The notes: a model not told the origin generated them from the letters alone. DNA of 43,566 nucleotides from Nitriliruptoria bacterium (GCA_003553565.1 PWER01000167.1:1-43566); one strand, 5' to 3'. Shown: positions 24,615-37,886, numbered from the stretch's first letter. Program-made: numbers and translations.

Positions 24615-24956
24615 TCACGGCGCCTCGCCCTCGTCGTCCCCGTCTCCCTCGGGTTGGTCGGTCTCGGCATCATCGAGCGCGTCCTCGTCGAGCTCGAGGT
24701 CGAGCTCCTCCTCGAGCGCCTCGGGATCGTCGAGGAGCTCCTCGAGCTCGTCGGGGTCGAGATCGTCGGGGGCCGGCACGGGCTGCTCGGGCGGGTCGTC
24801 GTCGGGCAGGCTCAGCGCCACGAGGATCCCGCCCACCAGCAGCACGACCGCGATCACCGCAACGGTGATCCAGTTGCGACGCCGCTCCGCCCGACGCGCC
24901 GCCTCCTGGCGCTCCTCGCGGCGGCGCCGCTTCTCCTTGTCGGTCTTCTTCGCCAT
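24615..24956 (-). CDS. Small single-pass membrane protein with basic N-terminus and acidic tail
   Basis: 113 aa; ATG at 24956 with GAGGGG about 7 nt upstream. Residues 1-27 are strongly basic (MAKKTDKEKRRRREERQE), 28-50 form one transmembrane helix (WITVAVIAVVLLVGGILVAL), and the remaining 60 residues are almost all Asp, Glu, Pro and Leu. The topology should be cytoplasmic N-terminus and outer acidic tail. The basic-helix-membrane form matches the N-terminal part of Streptomyces membrane-anchored cyclophilins, and the cyclophilin gene follows, so the pair may be a split form of that protein. No catalytic motif. Confidence 0.72.
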   Translation of the reverse strand: MAKKTDKEKRRRREERQEAARRAERRRNWITVAVIAVVLLVGGILVALSLPDDDPPEQPVPAPDDLDPDELEELLDDPEALEEELDLELDEDALDDAETDQPEGDGDDEGEAP

Positions 24957-25037
24957 CACGGCCCCCTCGCGGTCCACGGCCACGTCGCGCCCATCCTGGC
25001 AGCGCGAGCACGCCGCTGTGCGGTCCGCGGCGCGGCG

Positions 25038-25340
25038 TCAGCTCGAGCGACGCACCTCCAGGCGCCAGCAGTGCCGATGCCAGTGGCGTCGGAGATCCGC
25101 TTCGCCGCTGGGCCACACCACGACATGACCCTCCCCGGCCGCCACCAGGTTGCCGCAGTCGGGGCACAGGTAGTCCTTGGTGGCGCCCTGCCCGTCGACG
25201 TGGCGGACCTCGTAGCCGGCGAGCTCGAGGTCCTCGTCGTCATCGGTGCTGCGCCCCCCGAGCAGCGACTCCACGTCGCGCATGGCGCGTGGGTCCTGCC
25301 AGGGACGCGTCGCCCGCTTGCGTCGACTGCCCTTGCTCAT
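25038..25340 (-). CDS. Small putative zinc-binding protein conserved in actinobacteria
   Basis: 100 aa; ATG at 25340 with GGGAG upstream, preferred over 25415. The C-terminal half has CPDCG, then GHVVVWPSGEADLRRHWHRHCW, giving a C-x2-C plus H-x-x-H-x-x-x-C arrangement suited to one zinc ion. I recognise the pattern from Streptomyces and relatives, where it is often labelled ATP/GTP-binding protein; no nucleotide-binding motif is visible here. The N-terminus is basic (KGSRRKRATRPW). A nucleic-acid-binding role is possible but not shown. Confidence 0.75.
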   Translation of the reverse strand: MSKGSRRKRATRPWQDPRAMRDVESLLGGRSTDDDEDLELAGYEVRHVDGQGATKDYLCPDCGNLVAAGEGHVVVWPSGEADLRRHWHRHCWRLEVRRSS

Positions 25341-25425
25341 GCCTGGCTCCCTCGCCCGAGCGACCGGCGGCCACGATAGCCCCCACGGGTGGACCGCGAG
25401 ATCGGTGCTGCCCACGGCACCGATC

Positions 25426-26163
25426 TCACAGCAGCACGATCACCGCCACGCCCACCGCGTTGTAGGCGGCGTGGGCGGCCACGGCGCCCCACACGTGCCC
25501 GTGGCGCTCGACCAGCAGTGCGAAGACGGCGGCGGCGACCACCAGGGTCAGGAAGACCTGCACCGCGCCGGCCAGGTTGCCGCCAGGCACGTGCAGCGCG
25601 GCGAAGACCACGGCGCTCGCGCCCACCGCCACCGGGCGGGCCAGCAGCCGACGGGCCGCGCGGTGCACCACCCCGCGGAAGGCCAGCTCCTCGCCCAGCG
25701 GCGTCACGGTCACCGCGACCAGGGCGACCACCACCCCCGACGCGGGAGCACGCAGCGCCTCCTGCAGCGGCTCCTGAGGGCTGACGAGGTCGACGCCCAG
25801 GCCCTCCAGCACGGGCGTGGCCGCGAGTCCCACGGCAGCGAGCACCACCCCGATCACCAGGCCGACCACCGCGCCCACGCCCACCTCACGGGCCTCCGGG
25901 CGCCCCCCGACGACCCCCGTCACGCTCCGGTCGGGCCGCAGCGCGCTCCAGGCGAGGACGACGGCGATGAGCACCACCGCGAACCCAGCCAGCCGCACCG
26001 GCATCTGCCAGGGCGGTGCGGCGGCAGCGGCGACGGCGCCGACGAGCAGGCTGCCGGGCAGGTAGGCCAGGACCAGCACGACGAGCGCGTCCCACGGGTC
26101 CGGCGCTGGTGAGGTGGCCGCGTCGACGCCGCGGCGCGCCGCGCGGTCGGGCGAGCCGGCCAC
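25426..26163 (-). CDS. CPBP-family intramembrane metalloprotease (CAAX-like)
   Basis: 245 aa, GTG start only 3 bp after the murA stop, so it is likely translated in the same operon. About six to seven transmembrane helices. The three family motifs are present: EExxxR as GEELAFRGVVHR, FxxxH as FAALHVPGG, and HxxxN as HAAYNAVG. CPBP proteases are related to Rce1 and in bacteria act in peptide processing or stress responses; no partner gene is seen here. Confidence 0.88.
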   Translation of the reverse strand: MAGSPDRAARRGVDAATSPAPDPWDALVVLVLAYLPGSLLVGAVAAAAAPPWQMPVRLAGFAVVLIAVVLAWSALRPDRSVTGVVGGRPEAREVGVGAVVGLVIGVVLAAVGLAATPVLEGLGVDLVSPQEPLQEALRAPASGVVVALVAVTVTPLGEELAFRGVVHRAARRLLARPVAVGASAVVFAALHVPGGNLAGAVQVFLTLVVAAAVFALLVERHGHVWGAVAAHAAYNAVGVAVIVLL

Positions 26164-26166
26164 GCG

Positions 26167-27465
26167 CTAGGTGTGGGCGCCGACCGGCACGGCGACGTCC
26201 ACGCCGACGCGCCGGACGTCCCCGCCCAGCGCGCACAGCCAGCCCGGCAGGTCGGCGTAGCCTCGCTCGATGTGGGAGGCGCCGCACACCACGGTCACCC
26301 CGTCGGCGACGAGGCCGGCCAGCACCAGCGCCGCGCCAGCGCGCAGATCGGTGGCCTGCACCGTCGCGCCGCGCAGCGAGCTGGGTCCGCGCACCAGCGC
26401 GTGGTGGCCCTGCAGCTCGAGGTCGGCGCCGGGCTTGCGCAGCTCGTCGAGCATCCGGAAGCGACCGTCGAAGACGTTCTCGGTGACCATCGCCACCCCG
26501 CCAGCCTGGGTGAGCAGCACCGTCAGCTGCGGCTGCAGGTCGGTGGGAAAGCCCGGGAAGGGCAGGGTGGCCACGTCCACCGCGCGGAGCCCGCGGGTGC
26601 GCTGCACGGTCACCGCGCCGGGCTCGGTGTCGACCTCGGCGCCGGTCTCGGCGAGCTTGGCCAACGGCAGCCGCAGGTGCGAGGGGTCCACGCCCCGCAC
26701 CGTCACCGGGCCGCCACACAGCGCACCGGCGGTGGCATAGGTGCCGGCCTCGATCCGGTCGCCGACCACCCGGTGGGTCACCGGCCGCAGGTCCTCGACC
26801 GGCACGCCCTCGACGCGGATCTCCTCGGTGCCAGCACCGGTGATGCGCGCGCCCATCGCCTGGAGCATCCCGGCGAGGTCGACGATCTCGGGTTCGCGCG
26901 CGGCGTTGCCGATGACGGTGGTGCCGCGCGCGCACACCGCGGCCATCAGGAGGTTCTCGGTCGCGCCGACGCTGGCGTAGGGCAGCTCGAAGTCGCCGGC
27001 GACCAGCCCGCCTGGCGGCGCCTGCGCGACGATCGCCTCGTCCTCGAGGGTGATCGTCGCGCCGAGCTGCTGCAGGCCCTGCAGGTGCAGGTCGATGCCG
27101 CGGTTGCCGAGGTCGCAGCCCCCCGGCTGCGCCACGCGCGCGCGGCCGTGGCGGGCCAGCAGCGGTCCGAGCACCACGATCGAGGCACGCAGCTGGCGCA
27201 CCAGGTGCGGTGGCGTCTCGTCGCCGACACCCGGCCCGACGCTGCAGTTGAGGGTGTCGCCGTCGCGGTCGACGGTGACGCCGAGGTGCTCGAGGACCGC
27301 GACCATCGCCGCGACGTCAGCGATGTCGGGGACGCGCTCCAGCCGGGTGGTCCCCTCGGTGAGCAGCGCGGCCGCGAGCAGCTTCAGCGCCGAGTTCTTC
27401 GCGCCCGAGACGACCACCTCGCCCGACAGCGTCGCGCGACCGCGGACCTCGAAGGCATCCATCAT
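26167..27465 (-). CDS. murA: UDP-N-acetylglucosamine 1-carboxyvinyltransferase MurA
   Basis: 432 aa from the first of two adjacent ATGs (27465 and 27462). The frame is open further up, but the alignment begins at DAFEVRGRATLSGEVVVSGAKNSAL. The PEP-binding catalytic Cys is Cys117 in QPGGCDLGNRGIDLHL. Other conserved parts are LRASIVVLGPLLAR, YASVGATENLLMAA, DRIEAGTY and FPGFPTDLQPQ. It catalyses the first committed step of peptidoglycan synthesis and, having Cys rather than Asp, should be fosfomycin-sensitive in principle. It follows atpC by 56 bp and has its own promoter-like box at 27471-27476. Confidence 0.96.
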   Translation of the reverse strand: MMDAFEVRGRATLSGEVVVSGAKNSALKLLAAALLTEGTTRLERVPDIADVAAMVAVLEHLGVTVDRDGDTLNCSVGPGVGDETPPHLVRQLRASIVVLGPLLARHGRARVAQPGGCDLGNRGIDLHLQGLQQLGATITLEDEAIVAQAPPGGLVAGDFELPYASVGATENLLMAAVCARGTTVIGNAAREPEIVDLAGMLQAMGARITGAGTEEIRVEGVPVEDLRPVTHRVVGDRIEAGTYATAGALCGGPVTVRGVDPSHLRLPLAKLAETGAEVDTEPGAVTVQRTRGLRAVDVATLPFPGFPTDLQPQLTVLLTQAGGVAMVTENVFDGRFRMLDELRKPGADLELQGHHALVRGPSSLRGATVQATDLRAGAALVLAGLVADGVTVVCGASHIERGYADLPGWLCALGGDVRRVGVDVAVPVGAHT

Positions 27466-27470
27466 CGGCG

Positions 27471-27476
27471 AGGATA
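27471..27476 (-). promoter_or_regulatory. Leaderless-type -10 box (TATCCT) of murA
   Basis: On the minus strand TATCCT is followed by CGCCG and ATGATG. A transcript starting 6-7 nt after the box would begin at the start codons, and there is no ribosome binding site. It supports independent expression of murA from the atp operon. Confidence 0.5.
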
Positions 27477-27521
27477 CCGAAGGGGAGGGCATCAGCGCGG
27501 CACCTGGGGTGTGTGCGGCGG

Positions 27522-27941
27522 TCACGCGTCCTGCTCGGCCTTGACGAGCCCGAGTCGCAGCTCGGCGCGTGACAGCGCCGCGCGAGCGCGCTCGGCCTCC
27601 TGGTCGGTGCTGGCCTGCTCGAGCTGGCGCACCGCGCGGGCGCGGGCGGCGCGCGCCCGCTCCACGTCGATCTCGACGGCGAGCTCGGCGAGGTCGGCCA
27701 GCACCGTCAGCTCGTCGCCACGGCACTCGAGGAACCCGTGGTGGACCGCGATCCGCACCTGGTCACCGTCGGGGCGCTTGATCCGCACCGGCGCGTGCCC
27801 GAGCAGCACCAGCGCTGGCTGGTGGCGCGGCAGCAGCCCGATGTCGCCCTCGACGCCGCGGGCGTAGACGCCCGTGGAGTCGCCGGAGAACAGCTCGCGC
27901 TCGGCGCTGACCACGTCGACCTGGAAGGTGGCCTCGGCCAT
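27522..27941 (-). CDS. atpC: ATP synthase F1 epsilon subunit
   Basis: 139 aa, ATG start. The N-terminal beta-sandwich has FQVDVVSAERELFSGDSTGVYARGVEGDIGLLPRHQPALVLL, and the C-terminal helical pair (about 88-139) is present, so the inhibitory helix function could be retained. It is the last gene of the atp operon, 49 bp after atpD. Confidence 0.96.
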   Translation of the reverse strand: MAEATFQVDVVSAERELFSGDSTGVYARGVEGDIGLLPRHQPALVLLGHAPVRIKRPDGDQVRIAVHHGFLECRGDELTVLADLAELAVEIDVERARAARARAVRQLEQASTDQEAERARAALSRAELRLGLVKAEQDA

Positions 27942-27990
27942 CGGCTCCTCGTTCCCTGTGCTCGCCGGTGTCGGTGGGTGCGGCCCGGTC

Positions 27991-30376
<2,386 letters not shown>

Positions 30377-30443
30377 GTCCTCCTCGCCTGCTCGGGCCCC
30401 GTCGGGTGGCCGCGGGTGGGTGCGCGCTGGCTGCCGTGGGCGG

Positions 30444-32093
<1,650 letters not shown>

Positions 32094-32150
32094 CGGTGTG
32101 CTCCTCGCGGTGCTCGTGCTCGGCGCTCGTGCTCGGCGCGGGTCCGGTCG

Positions 32151-32705
32151 CTAGGCGCGCTGCAGGTGACTGCGCACGGTGCTCAGGCGGCTGGCGACGC
32201 TCCCGTCGATGACGGTGTCGCCCATGCGCACCACCAGGCCACCGACCACGTCGGGGTCGACGACCACCTTGACGTCCACCGGCGAGCCGGTGGAGCGCTC
32301 GAGCGCCTCGGCCAAGCGCCGCCGCTGGTCCTCGCTCAGCGGGACGGCGGCGCGCACCTCGGCCACGCTGTGGGCGCGCTCACGGGCGGCGAGCGCCACC
32401 AGACCATCGGCGATGGGGCCGAGCTGGCGCGCCCGCTCGGCCTGGATGACCCACACGATCGCGGCCACCGTCTGGGGGTGGGCGCGCCGGCCGATCAGGT
32501 CGCCGAGGATCTCGAGCTTCGTCCCGGTGTCCAGCGTCGGGTCGGCCAGGCGGTCTCGCAGCTCCCCGTGCTGCTCCAGGGAGCGCGCGAACTGGAACAG
32601 CTCGTCCTCGACGCGCTCGAGCGCCCCCTCGGCCCGGGCGGCGGTGAGGATCGCCTCGGCGTAGCCCCGGACCACGGGGTCGCTGGGCAGCTGCGCCTCG
32701 CTCAT
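32151..32705 (-). CDS. atpH: ATP synthase F1 delta subunit
   Basis: 184 aa. The ATG overlaps the atpF stop by 4 nt (ATGA), so translation is probably coupled. N-terminal VVRGYAEAILTAARAEGALERV and the conserved C-terminal VVVDPDVVGGLVVRMGDTVIDGSV are clear. It is a separate delta, unlike the b-delta fusion of mycobacteria. It links the F1 head to the peripheral stalk. Confidence 0.96.
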   Translation of the reverse strand: MSEAQLPSDPVVRGYAEAILTAARAEGALERVEDELFQFARSLEQHGELRDRLADPTLDTGTKLEILGDLIGRRAHPQTVAAIVWVIQAERARQLGPIADGLVALAARERAHSVAEVRAAVPLSEDQRRRLAEALERSTGSPVDVKVVVDPDVVGGLVVRMGDTVIDGSVASRLSTVRSHLQRA

Positions 32706-33247
32706 CGGCCCATCCCCGCCAGCTCGTCGATGGTGGCGTCCACGAGGTCGCGGTGGCGCTCCTCGTCGAGCTCGCGCTCGACGATGCGCCCGGCGAGGTC
32801 GACCGACAGGGTCGCCACCTGGCTGCGCAGGTCGGCGACGACGCGGTTGCGCTCGCCCTCGGCCTCCTCGCGCGCCCGCGCGAGGATCTGCTGGGCCTCC
32901 TGGTCAGCCTGGGCGCGCGCGTCCGCGCGGATGCGCTCGGCCTGCTCGCGGGCCTCGTCGATGAGGCGCTGGGCCTCGTCCCGGGCGCCCGAGAGCTGCT
33001 CCTCGTACTGGCGCCGCAGCTGCTCGGCCTCGTTGCGCACGGCCTCGGCATCCTCGATCTGCCCCTGGATGCGCGCGGCGCGCTCGTCGAGCGTGGTGTT
33101 CAGGCGCGGGAACACCACCTTGGCCATGATCGCCATGAGGACGGTGAACGCGACCGCGCCCCAGATCAGCTCTGCGGCGTCGGGGAGCAGCTGCAGCTGA
33201 TCGTCGTTCTGCGCCAGGACCACGGTGCTGGCGATGACTGCGTTCAT
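32702..33247 (-). CDS. atpF: ATP synthase Fo b subunit
   Basis: 181 aa, ATG start. One N-terminal transmembrane helix (about 25-48, LIWGAVAFTVLMAIMAKVVFPRL) is followed by a long charged coiled coil (AEAVRNEAEQLRRQYEEQL and so on), the peripheral stalk. A short outer segment of about 20 residues (STVVLAQNDDQLQLLPD) precedes the membrane helix. There is only one b gene. Confidence 0.96.
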   Translation of the reverse strand: MNAVIASTVVLAQNDDQLQLLPDAAELIWGAVAFTVLMAIMAKVVFPRLNTTLDERAARIQGQIEDAEAVRNEAEQLRRQYEEQLSGARDEAQRLIDEAREQAERIRADARAQADQEAQQILARAREEAEGERNRVVADLRSQVATLSVDLAGRIVERELDEERHRDLVDATIDELAGMGR

Positions 33248-33296
33248 CGGGGACTCCTGATCGGGTGGACCATCGGGTGGACCGCGGGTGCCAGGG

Positions 33297-33509
33297 TCAG
33301 GCGAACAGGACCACGAAGAAGAGCACGAAGCCCAGGATGGCCAGCGCCTCGACGAACGCCACGCCGAGGATCATGAGCCCGCGCACCGAGCCCTCGGACT
33401 CGGGCTGGCGTGCCACGGACTCGACGGACTTCATGACGATCACGCCGATGGCGCTGGCGGGACCCAGCGTGGCGATGCTGTAGACCAGCGCTGCTGCGAG
33501 TGCCTCCAT
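33297..33509 (-). CDS. atpE: ATP synthase Fo c subunit with an unusual GxAxAxG motif
   Basis: 70 aa; ATG with AAAGGAG upstream. It is a hairpin of two helices with the ARQPE loop at 33-37. The ion-carrying Glu54 lies in FVEALAIL, followed by Ala and Leu, so there is no Ser/Thr partner as in sodium-type rings; proton use is likely. In helix 1 the usual GxGxGxG packing motif is GPASAIG (G16, A18, A20, G22), with two inner glycines replaced by alanine and a proline at 17. AxAxAxA versions are known from alkaliphilic Bacillus and affect ring size and growth at high pH. The length is short but normal for a c subunit. Confidence 0.97.
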   Translation of the reverse strand: MEALAAALVYSIATLGPASAIGVIVMKSVESVARQPESEGSVRGLMILGVAFVEALAILGFVLFFVVLFA

Positions 33510-33592
33510 GACGGGGTTCTCCTTTGCGTGGCGGCGCGCTGCGCCGCATCGACATCAGGGTCGGATGGTCGGCCGGCTCGGGCGGAGCCGGG

Positions 33593-34423
33593 TCAGTGCT
33601 CTTCCTGCATGGCCAGGCCGATGTAGACGGCGCTCAGGATCGTGAAGATGAAGGCCTGGACGGTGATGATCAGCAGCTCGAAGGCGAACACGGCGGGGCT
33701 GGCGATCAGCGCGGCGACGCCGATGGGGGTGGTGGCCGACAGCGGCTCGCCGAACAGCCCGACGGTCAGGAACGCGTGGATCGTGATGAGCGTCAGGACC
33801 ACCAGGATGTGGCCGGCGACCATGTTGGCGAAGAGTCGGATGGCCAGGGTGACCGGGCGCAGCACGAAGTTCGAGAGCAGCTCGATCGGCGTGACGATGA
33901 CGTAGGTCCACAGCGGCAGACCAGGCGGGAACAGCGTGTCCTTGAAGTAGGAGCCGCCGCGCTTGCGCACCCCGACGACCACGTAGGTGGCCAGCACCAC
34001 CACCGCCAGGAACGCGGGGATCGCCATGCGCGAGGTGGGCGGCAGCATGATCCCCGGCGTCAGCTTGAACAGGTTGAGCAGGAACACGTAGGCGAAGATC
34101 GTGGTCAGGAAGGGCAGGAACTTGTTGCCCTCGGGCCCGATGCTGGGCAGCGCGACCTCGTTGCGGATGAGCTCGACGAAGCTCTCGGCGAGGTTCTGGG
34201 CCTTGGAGGGGACCACGGTGGCGTCGCGCGTGGAGTGCCAGAAGAACGCCGCGATGATGATCACCGCAGCGAAGATCATGAGCACCGTGCGGTTCACCGC
34301 CAGCGAGACGCCCAGGATCTCCCAGCCCTCGGTGCCGGGGATGGCCGGGAAGTCGAACAGCTCGTTGATCGGAGGGACCTCCCAGGGCCCCCCGTAGTCG
34401 ATCGCAGCCAGAGTCCCCTGCAC
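33593..34423 (-). CDS. atpB: ATP synthase Fo a subunit
   Basis: 276 aa; GTG at 34423 with AAGGAG 7 nt upstream. About six transmembrane helices. The essential Arg196 is in RPVTLAIRLFANMVAGH, facing the c ring. LLNLFKLTPGIMLPPTS and the final FIFTILSAVYIGLAMQEEH are conserved. It provides the two half-channels for ion passage. It is 3 bp after the stop of the upstream AtpI-like gene. Confidence 0.97.
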   Translation of the reverse strand: MQGTLAAIDYGGPWEVPPINELFDFPAIPGTEGWEILGVSLAVNRTVLMIFAAVIIIAAFFWHSTRDATVVPSKAQNLAESFVELIRNEVALPSIGPEGNKFLPFLTTIFAYVFLLNLFKLTPGIMLPPTSRMAIPAFLAVVVLATYVVVGVRKRGGSYFKDTLFPPGLPLWTYVIVTPIELLSNFVLRPVTLAIRLFANMVAGHILVVLTLITIHAFLTVGLFGEPLSATTPIGVAALIASPAVFAFELLIITVQAFIFTILSAVYIGLAMQEEH

Positions 34424-34426
34424 GGG

Positions 34427-34912
34427 TCAGCTCCTTGTTGCTCCCGAGGCGTCTGCCGGTCGTGCGCTGTGGCCCAGCGCGGCGCGCAGCTCCACTGCGA
34501 GCACGGTCACCAGCCCCGCAGCGGTGACCGCGGCCACGACGAGGAGGTCTGCGACCCCCGTCGCCGCCACGGCCCACAGCACGCCGGTGTAGGCGAGGAA
34601 GCGGACCACGAGCCCACCGAAGGTGACCGCGGCGAGCCTACTGCCTCCCGCCCCGCTCGCCAACGCAGCGGTGCTGGCGCTGCCGCCGAACAGCAGCGCC
34701 AGCATCGCGCCGGCCACCAGCGCGCCGACGAGGCCGCTGGCCCCGGCGGTCACCGCACCGGCCACGGCACCGAGGACGGTGATGGCCGCGACGGCGCGCA
34801 GCGGGCGCTGCGCGGTGGTCAGTGCTCGGGCCAGCGCGCGGCGGCGGAAGCGACGCGGACGCGCCGTGTCGACGTGGCCGCCGTCGCCGGCGGGGCTGGG
34901 CGCGCCCGTCAC
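34427..34912 (-). CDS. atpI: AtpI-like membrane protein (ATP synthase I chain)
   Basis: 161 aa; GTG at 34912 overlaps the stop of the preceding gene as GTGA. Four transmembrane helices can be drawn between residues 40 and 145 (VAAITVLGAVAGAVTAGASG, ALVAGAMLALLFGGSA, RLAAVTFGGLVVRFLAYTGV, LLVVAAVTAAGLVTVLAVEL). Size, topology and place directly before atpB fit AtpI, which helps assemble the c ring or supports magnesium uptake in other bacteria. The sequence is alanine-rich and weakly conserved, so the call rests mostly on position and topology. Confidence 0.78.
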   Translation of the reverse strand: MTGAPSPAGDGGHVDTARPRRFRRRALARALTTAQRPLRAVAAITVLGAVAGAVTAGASGLVGALVAGAMLALLFGGSASTAALASGAGGSRLAAVTFGGLVVRFLAYTGVLWAVAATGVADLLVVAAVTAAGLVTVLAVELRAALGHSARPADASGATRS

Positions 34913-35304
34913 TGCTGCGGTGGCGTCGTCGGCGCCGACGACGCGGGGTCGGCGGCCGCGGGGTCGGCGTCTGCGGGGCCGGCGGGCGCCGGGCCCGCTG
35001 GCGCCGGGTCGACCGGCCGTGGCGTGCTGCGGACCGGGGGCGCGGGGACCTCGCCCATCACCCGGCGGTACACCAGCCACATCCCGGCCGCGAACCCGCC
35101 CAGCGCCCCAATGATGAACAGGACCGGCCACGTGCCGATCCACCGGTCCAGGCCCCAGCCGATGGCACCCCAGACGAGCAGGCCCGCCAGCAGCTCCATC
35201 GACAGCACCGAGGAGCGATCGAGGTCGCGCATGGAGCGCGAGGTCATGCCCCGCACCGTGCGCTGGACGGGCGAGGCGCGGCGGTCCTCGGGTGGCTCGG
35301 CCAT
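34909..35304 (-). CDS. AtpZ/AtpI-family small membrane protein heading the atp operon
   Basis: 131 aa, ATG start. Two transmembrane helices (about 35-52 and 58-78) with MELLAGLLVWGAIGWGLDRWIGTWPVLFIIGALGGFAAGMWLVYRRV, the AtpZ-type pattern W-G-x2-G-x2-L-D-x-W-x-G-T-x-P. The C-terminal 50 residues are a disordered Pro-Ala-Asp tail. Its stop overlaps the start of the next AtpI-like gene (GTGA), so the two are probably made together. In Bacillus AtpZ-type proteins act with AtpI in magnesium or calcium handling. Confidence 0.8.
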   Translation of the reverse strand: MAEPPEDRRASPVQRTVRGMTSRSMRDLDRSSVLSMELLAGLLVWGAIGWGLDRWIGTWPVLFIIGALGGFAAGMWLVYRRVMGEVPAPPVRSTPRPVDPAPAGPAPAGPADADPAAADPASSAPTTPPQQ

Positions 35305-35313
35305 GACGGGCCA

Positions 35314-35342
35314 ATGGTGTCACCGGGGGTGGCGAGCGTCAA
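35314..35342 (-). promoter_or_regulatory. Promoter of the atp operon
   Basis: Read on the minus strand, TTGACG (35342-35337) and CACCAT (35319-35314) are 17 bp apart. The start site would fall 2-3 nt before the ATG at 35304, giving an almost leaderless message. It lies in the 90-bp gap after glyA. Confidence 0.55.
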
Positions 35343-35394
35343 CGCGACGGCACCGGGGCACAGCCGCCCTGGCGCGTGCCGCAGCGGGACGAGG

Positions 35395-36654
<1,260 letters not shown>

Positions 36655-36737
36655 GACGAGGGTCTCCTCGGCCGTGGTCGGATGCTCTCTGGGGTGTCGC
36701 GGCTGGCGGCGGGGCGCGCAGGCGCTCGGTCGCCCGA

Positions 36738-37205
36738 TCAGCGCTCGAGCAGCTCGCGGGCGGCGCGCTGCTCGAGCTCGGCGAGCTGGTCGACCCGACG
36801 CTGGTGGCGTCCGCCGTCGAAGGCTGTGTCGAGCCACAGGGCCACGATCTCCTCGGCGAGCGCCGGTGCGACGACCCGTGCGCCCAGCGCCAGCACGTTG
36901 GCGTCGTTGTGCTGGCGCGACAGCCGCGCGGTGTACAGGCAGTGGCACAGCGCCGCGCGCGCACCGGGCACGGTGTTGGCGGCCAGCTGCTCGCCCTGGC
37001 CGCTGCCACCGAGCACGATCCCGCGATCGGCGTGCCCGCCGGCGACGTCGCGGGCGACCGCGGCACAGATCGCCGGGTAGTCGACCGACTCGCTGGCCGA
37101 GTCGGTGCCGTGGTCGACGACCTCGTGGCCACGCTGAGCGAGCCAGCGGGCCAGGTGGTCCTTCAGCGGGTAGCCGGCGTGGTCGGAGCCGATCGCGATG
37201 CGCAT
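36738..37205 (-). CDS. rpiB: Ribose-5-phosphate isomerase B
   Basis: 155 aa. The ATG at 37205 is 4 nt after the stop of the sua5-like gene, so translation is probably coupled; no ribosome binding site stands out. [51 protein letters not shown] and [14 protein letters not shown] are RpiB/LacA signatures. It interconverts ribose 5-phosphate and ribulose 5-phosphate in the pentose phosphate pathway. Confidence 0.95.
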   Translation of the reverse strand: MRIAIGSDHAGYPLKDHLARWLAQRGHEVVDHGTDSASESVDYPAICAAVARDVAGGHADRGIVLGGSGQGEQLAANTVPGARAALCHCLYTARLSRQHNDANVLALGARVVAPALAEEIVALWLDTAFDGGRHQRRVDQLAELEQRAARELLER

Positions 37206-37209
37206 GCGC

Positions 37210-37875
37210 TCATGGTGGCACGTCGTCGGCGGCCGCGTCGCCGGCAGCGCCACCCGCCTCGGACTCGGCAGCCTCCAGCACGGCATCGGCGCTGATCGGC
37301 CCGCGTCGGCGCACCTCGACCCCGCCGCGCGAGCAGTCCACCACCGTGGAGCGGCGGCCCGCCAGGGCACCGCCGTCGAGGTAGACCGCCACGTGATCGC
37401 CGAGCGCCTCGGTGGCGTCCTCCACGGTGGTCGGCGGGTCCTCGCCAACCCCGCAGGCCGACGAGCTGGCCACCGGGCCGACCTCGCCCAGCAGCGCCGC
37501 CAGCGCGTCGTGGTCGGGCTGGCGCACCGCGATCGCCGCGCCACTGGACCCGAGGTCGAGGCGCGGCCCGCGCCCGCGCGGCAGCAGCAGCGTCAGCGGC
37601 CCGGGCCAGAAGGCGTCGGTGAGCCGCCGCGCCGTCGGGTCGGCGGTGACCGCCAGGGCGAACAGCTGGGCGGTGCTGCGCACCAGCACCGTCACCGGCT
37701 GGTCGGCTGCGGCGTGGCGCGCGGTGCGCAGCCGCGCGGTGGCCTCGGGGTCGAACGCGTGGGCGAGGACCGCGTAGACGGTGTCGGTGGGCGCCACCAC
37801 CAGGCCACCCTCGCCGAGGGCAGCGACCGCACGCGCTTGGGCGTCGGGGTCGTGGGCGGGCAGGACGACCGGCAT
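37210..37875 (-). CDS. Sua5/YciO/YrdC-family protein with altered signature residues
   Basis: 221 aa; ATG at 37875, with a TAGGAT box 8 nt upstream. The fold is clear: GGLVVAPTDTVYAVLAHAFD, DAFWPGPLTLLLPRG, AIAVRQPDH and VAVYLDGGAL with a C-terminal STVVD. In TsaC/Sua5, which makes threonylcarbamoyl-adenylate for tRNA t6A, a K-x-R motif (K-G-R in M. tuberculosis Rv1301) binds the substrate; here the same place reads R-H-A (TARHAAADQPV). The S-x-N motif (SSANISG) is SSACGVG here. It may be a divergent TsaC or a paralogue with another role. Its place between prmC and rpiB is that of the usual sua5. Confidence 0.82.
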   Translation of the reverse strand: MPVVLPAHDPDAQARAVAALGEGGLVVAPTDTVYAVLAHAFDPEATARLRTARHAAADQPVTVLVRSTAQLFALAVTADPTARRLTDAFWPGPLTLLLPRGRGPRLDLGSSGAAIAVRQPDHDALAALLGEVGPVASSSACGVGEDPPTTVEDATEALGDHVAVYLDGGALAGRRSTVVDCSRGGVEVRRRGPISADAVLEAAESEAGGAAGDAAADDVPP

Positions 37876-37886
37876 CGGCACCGATC

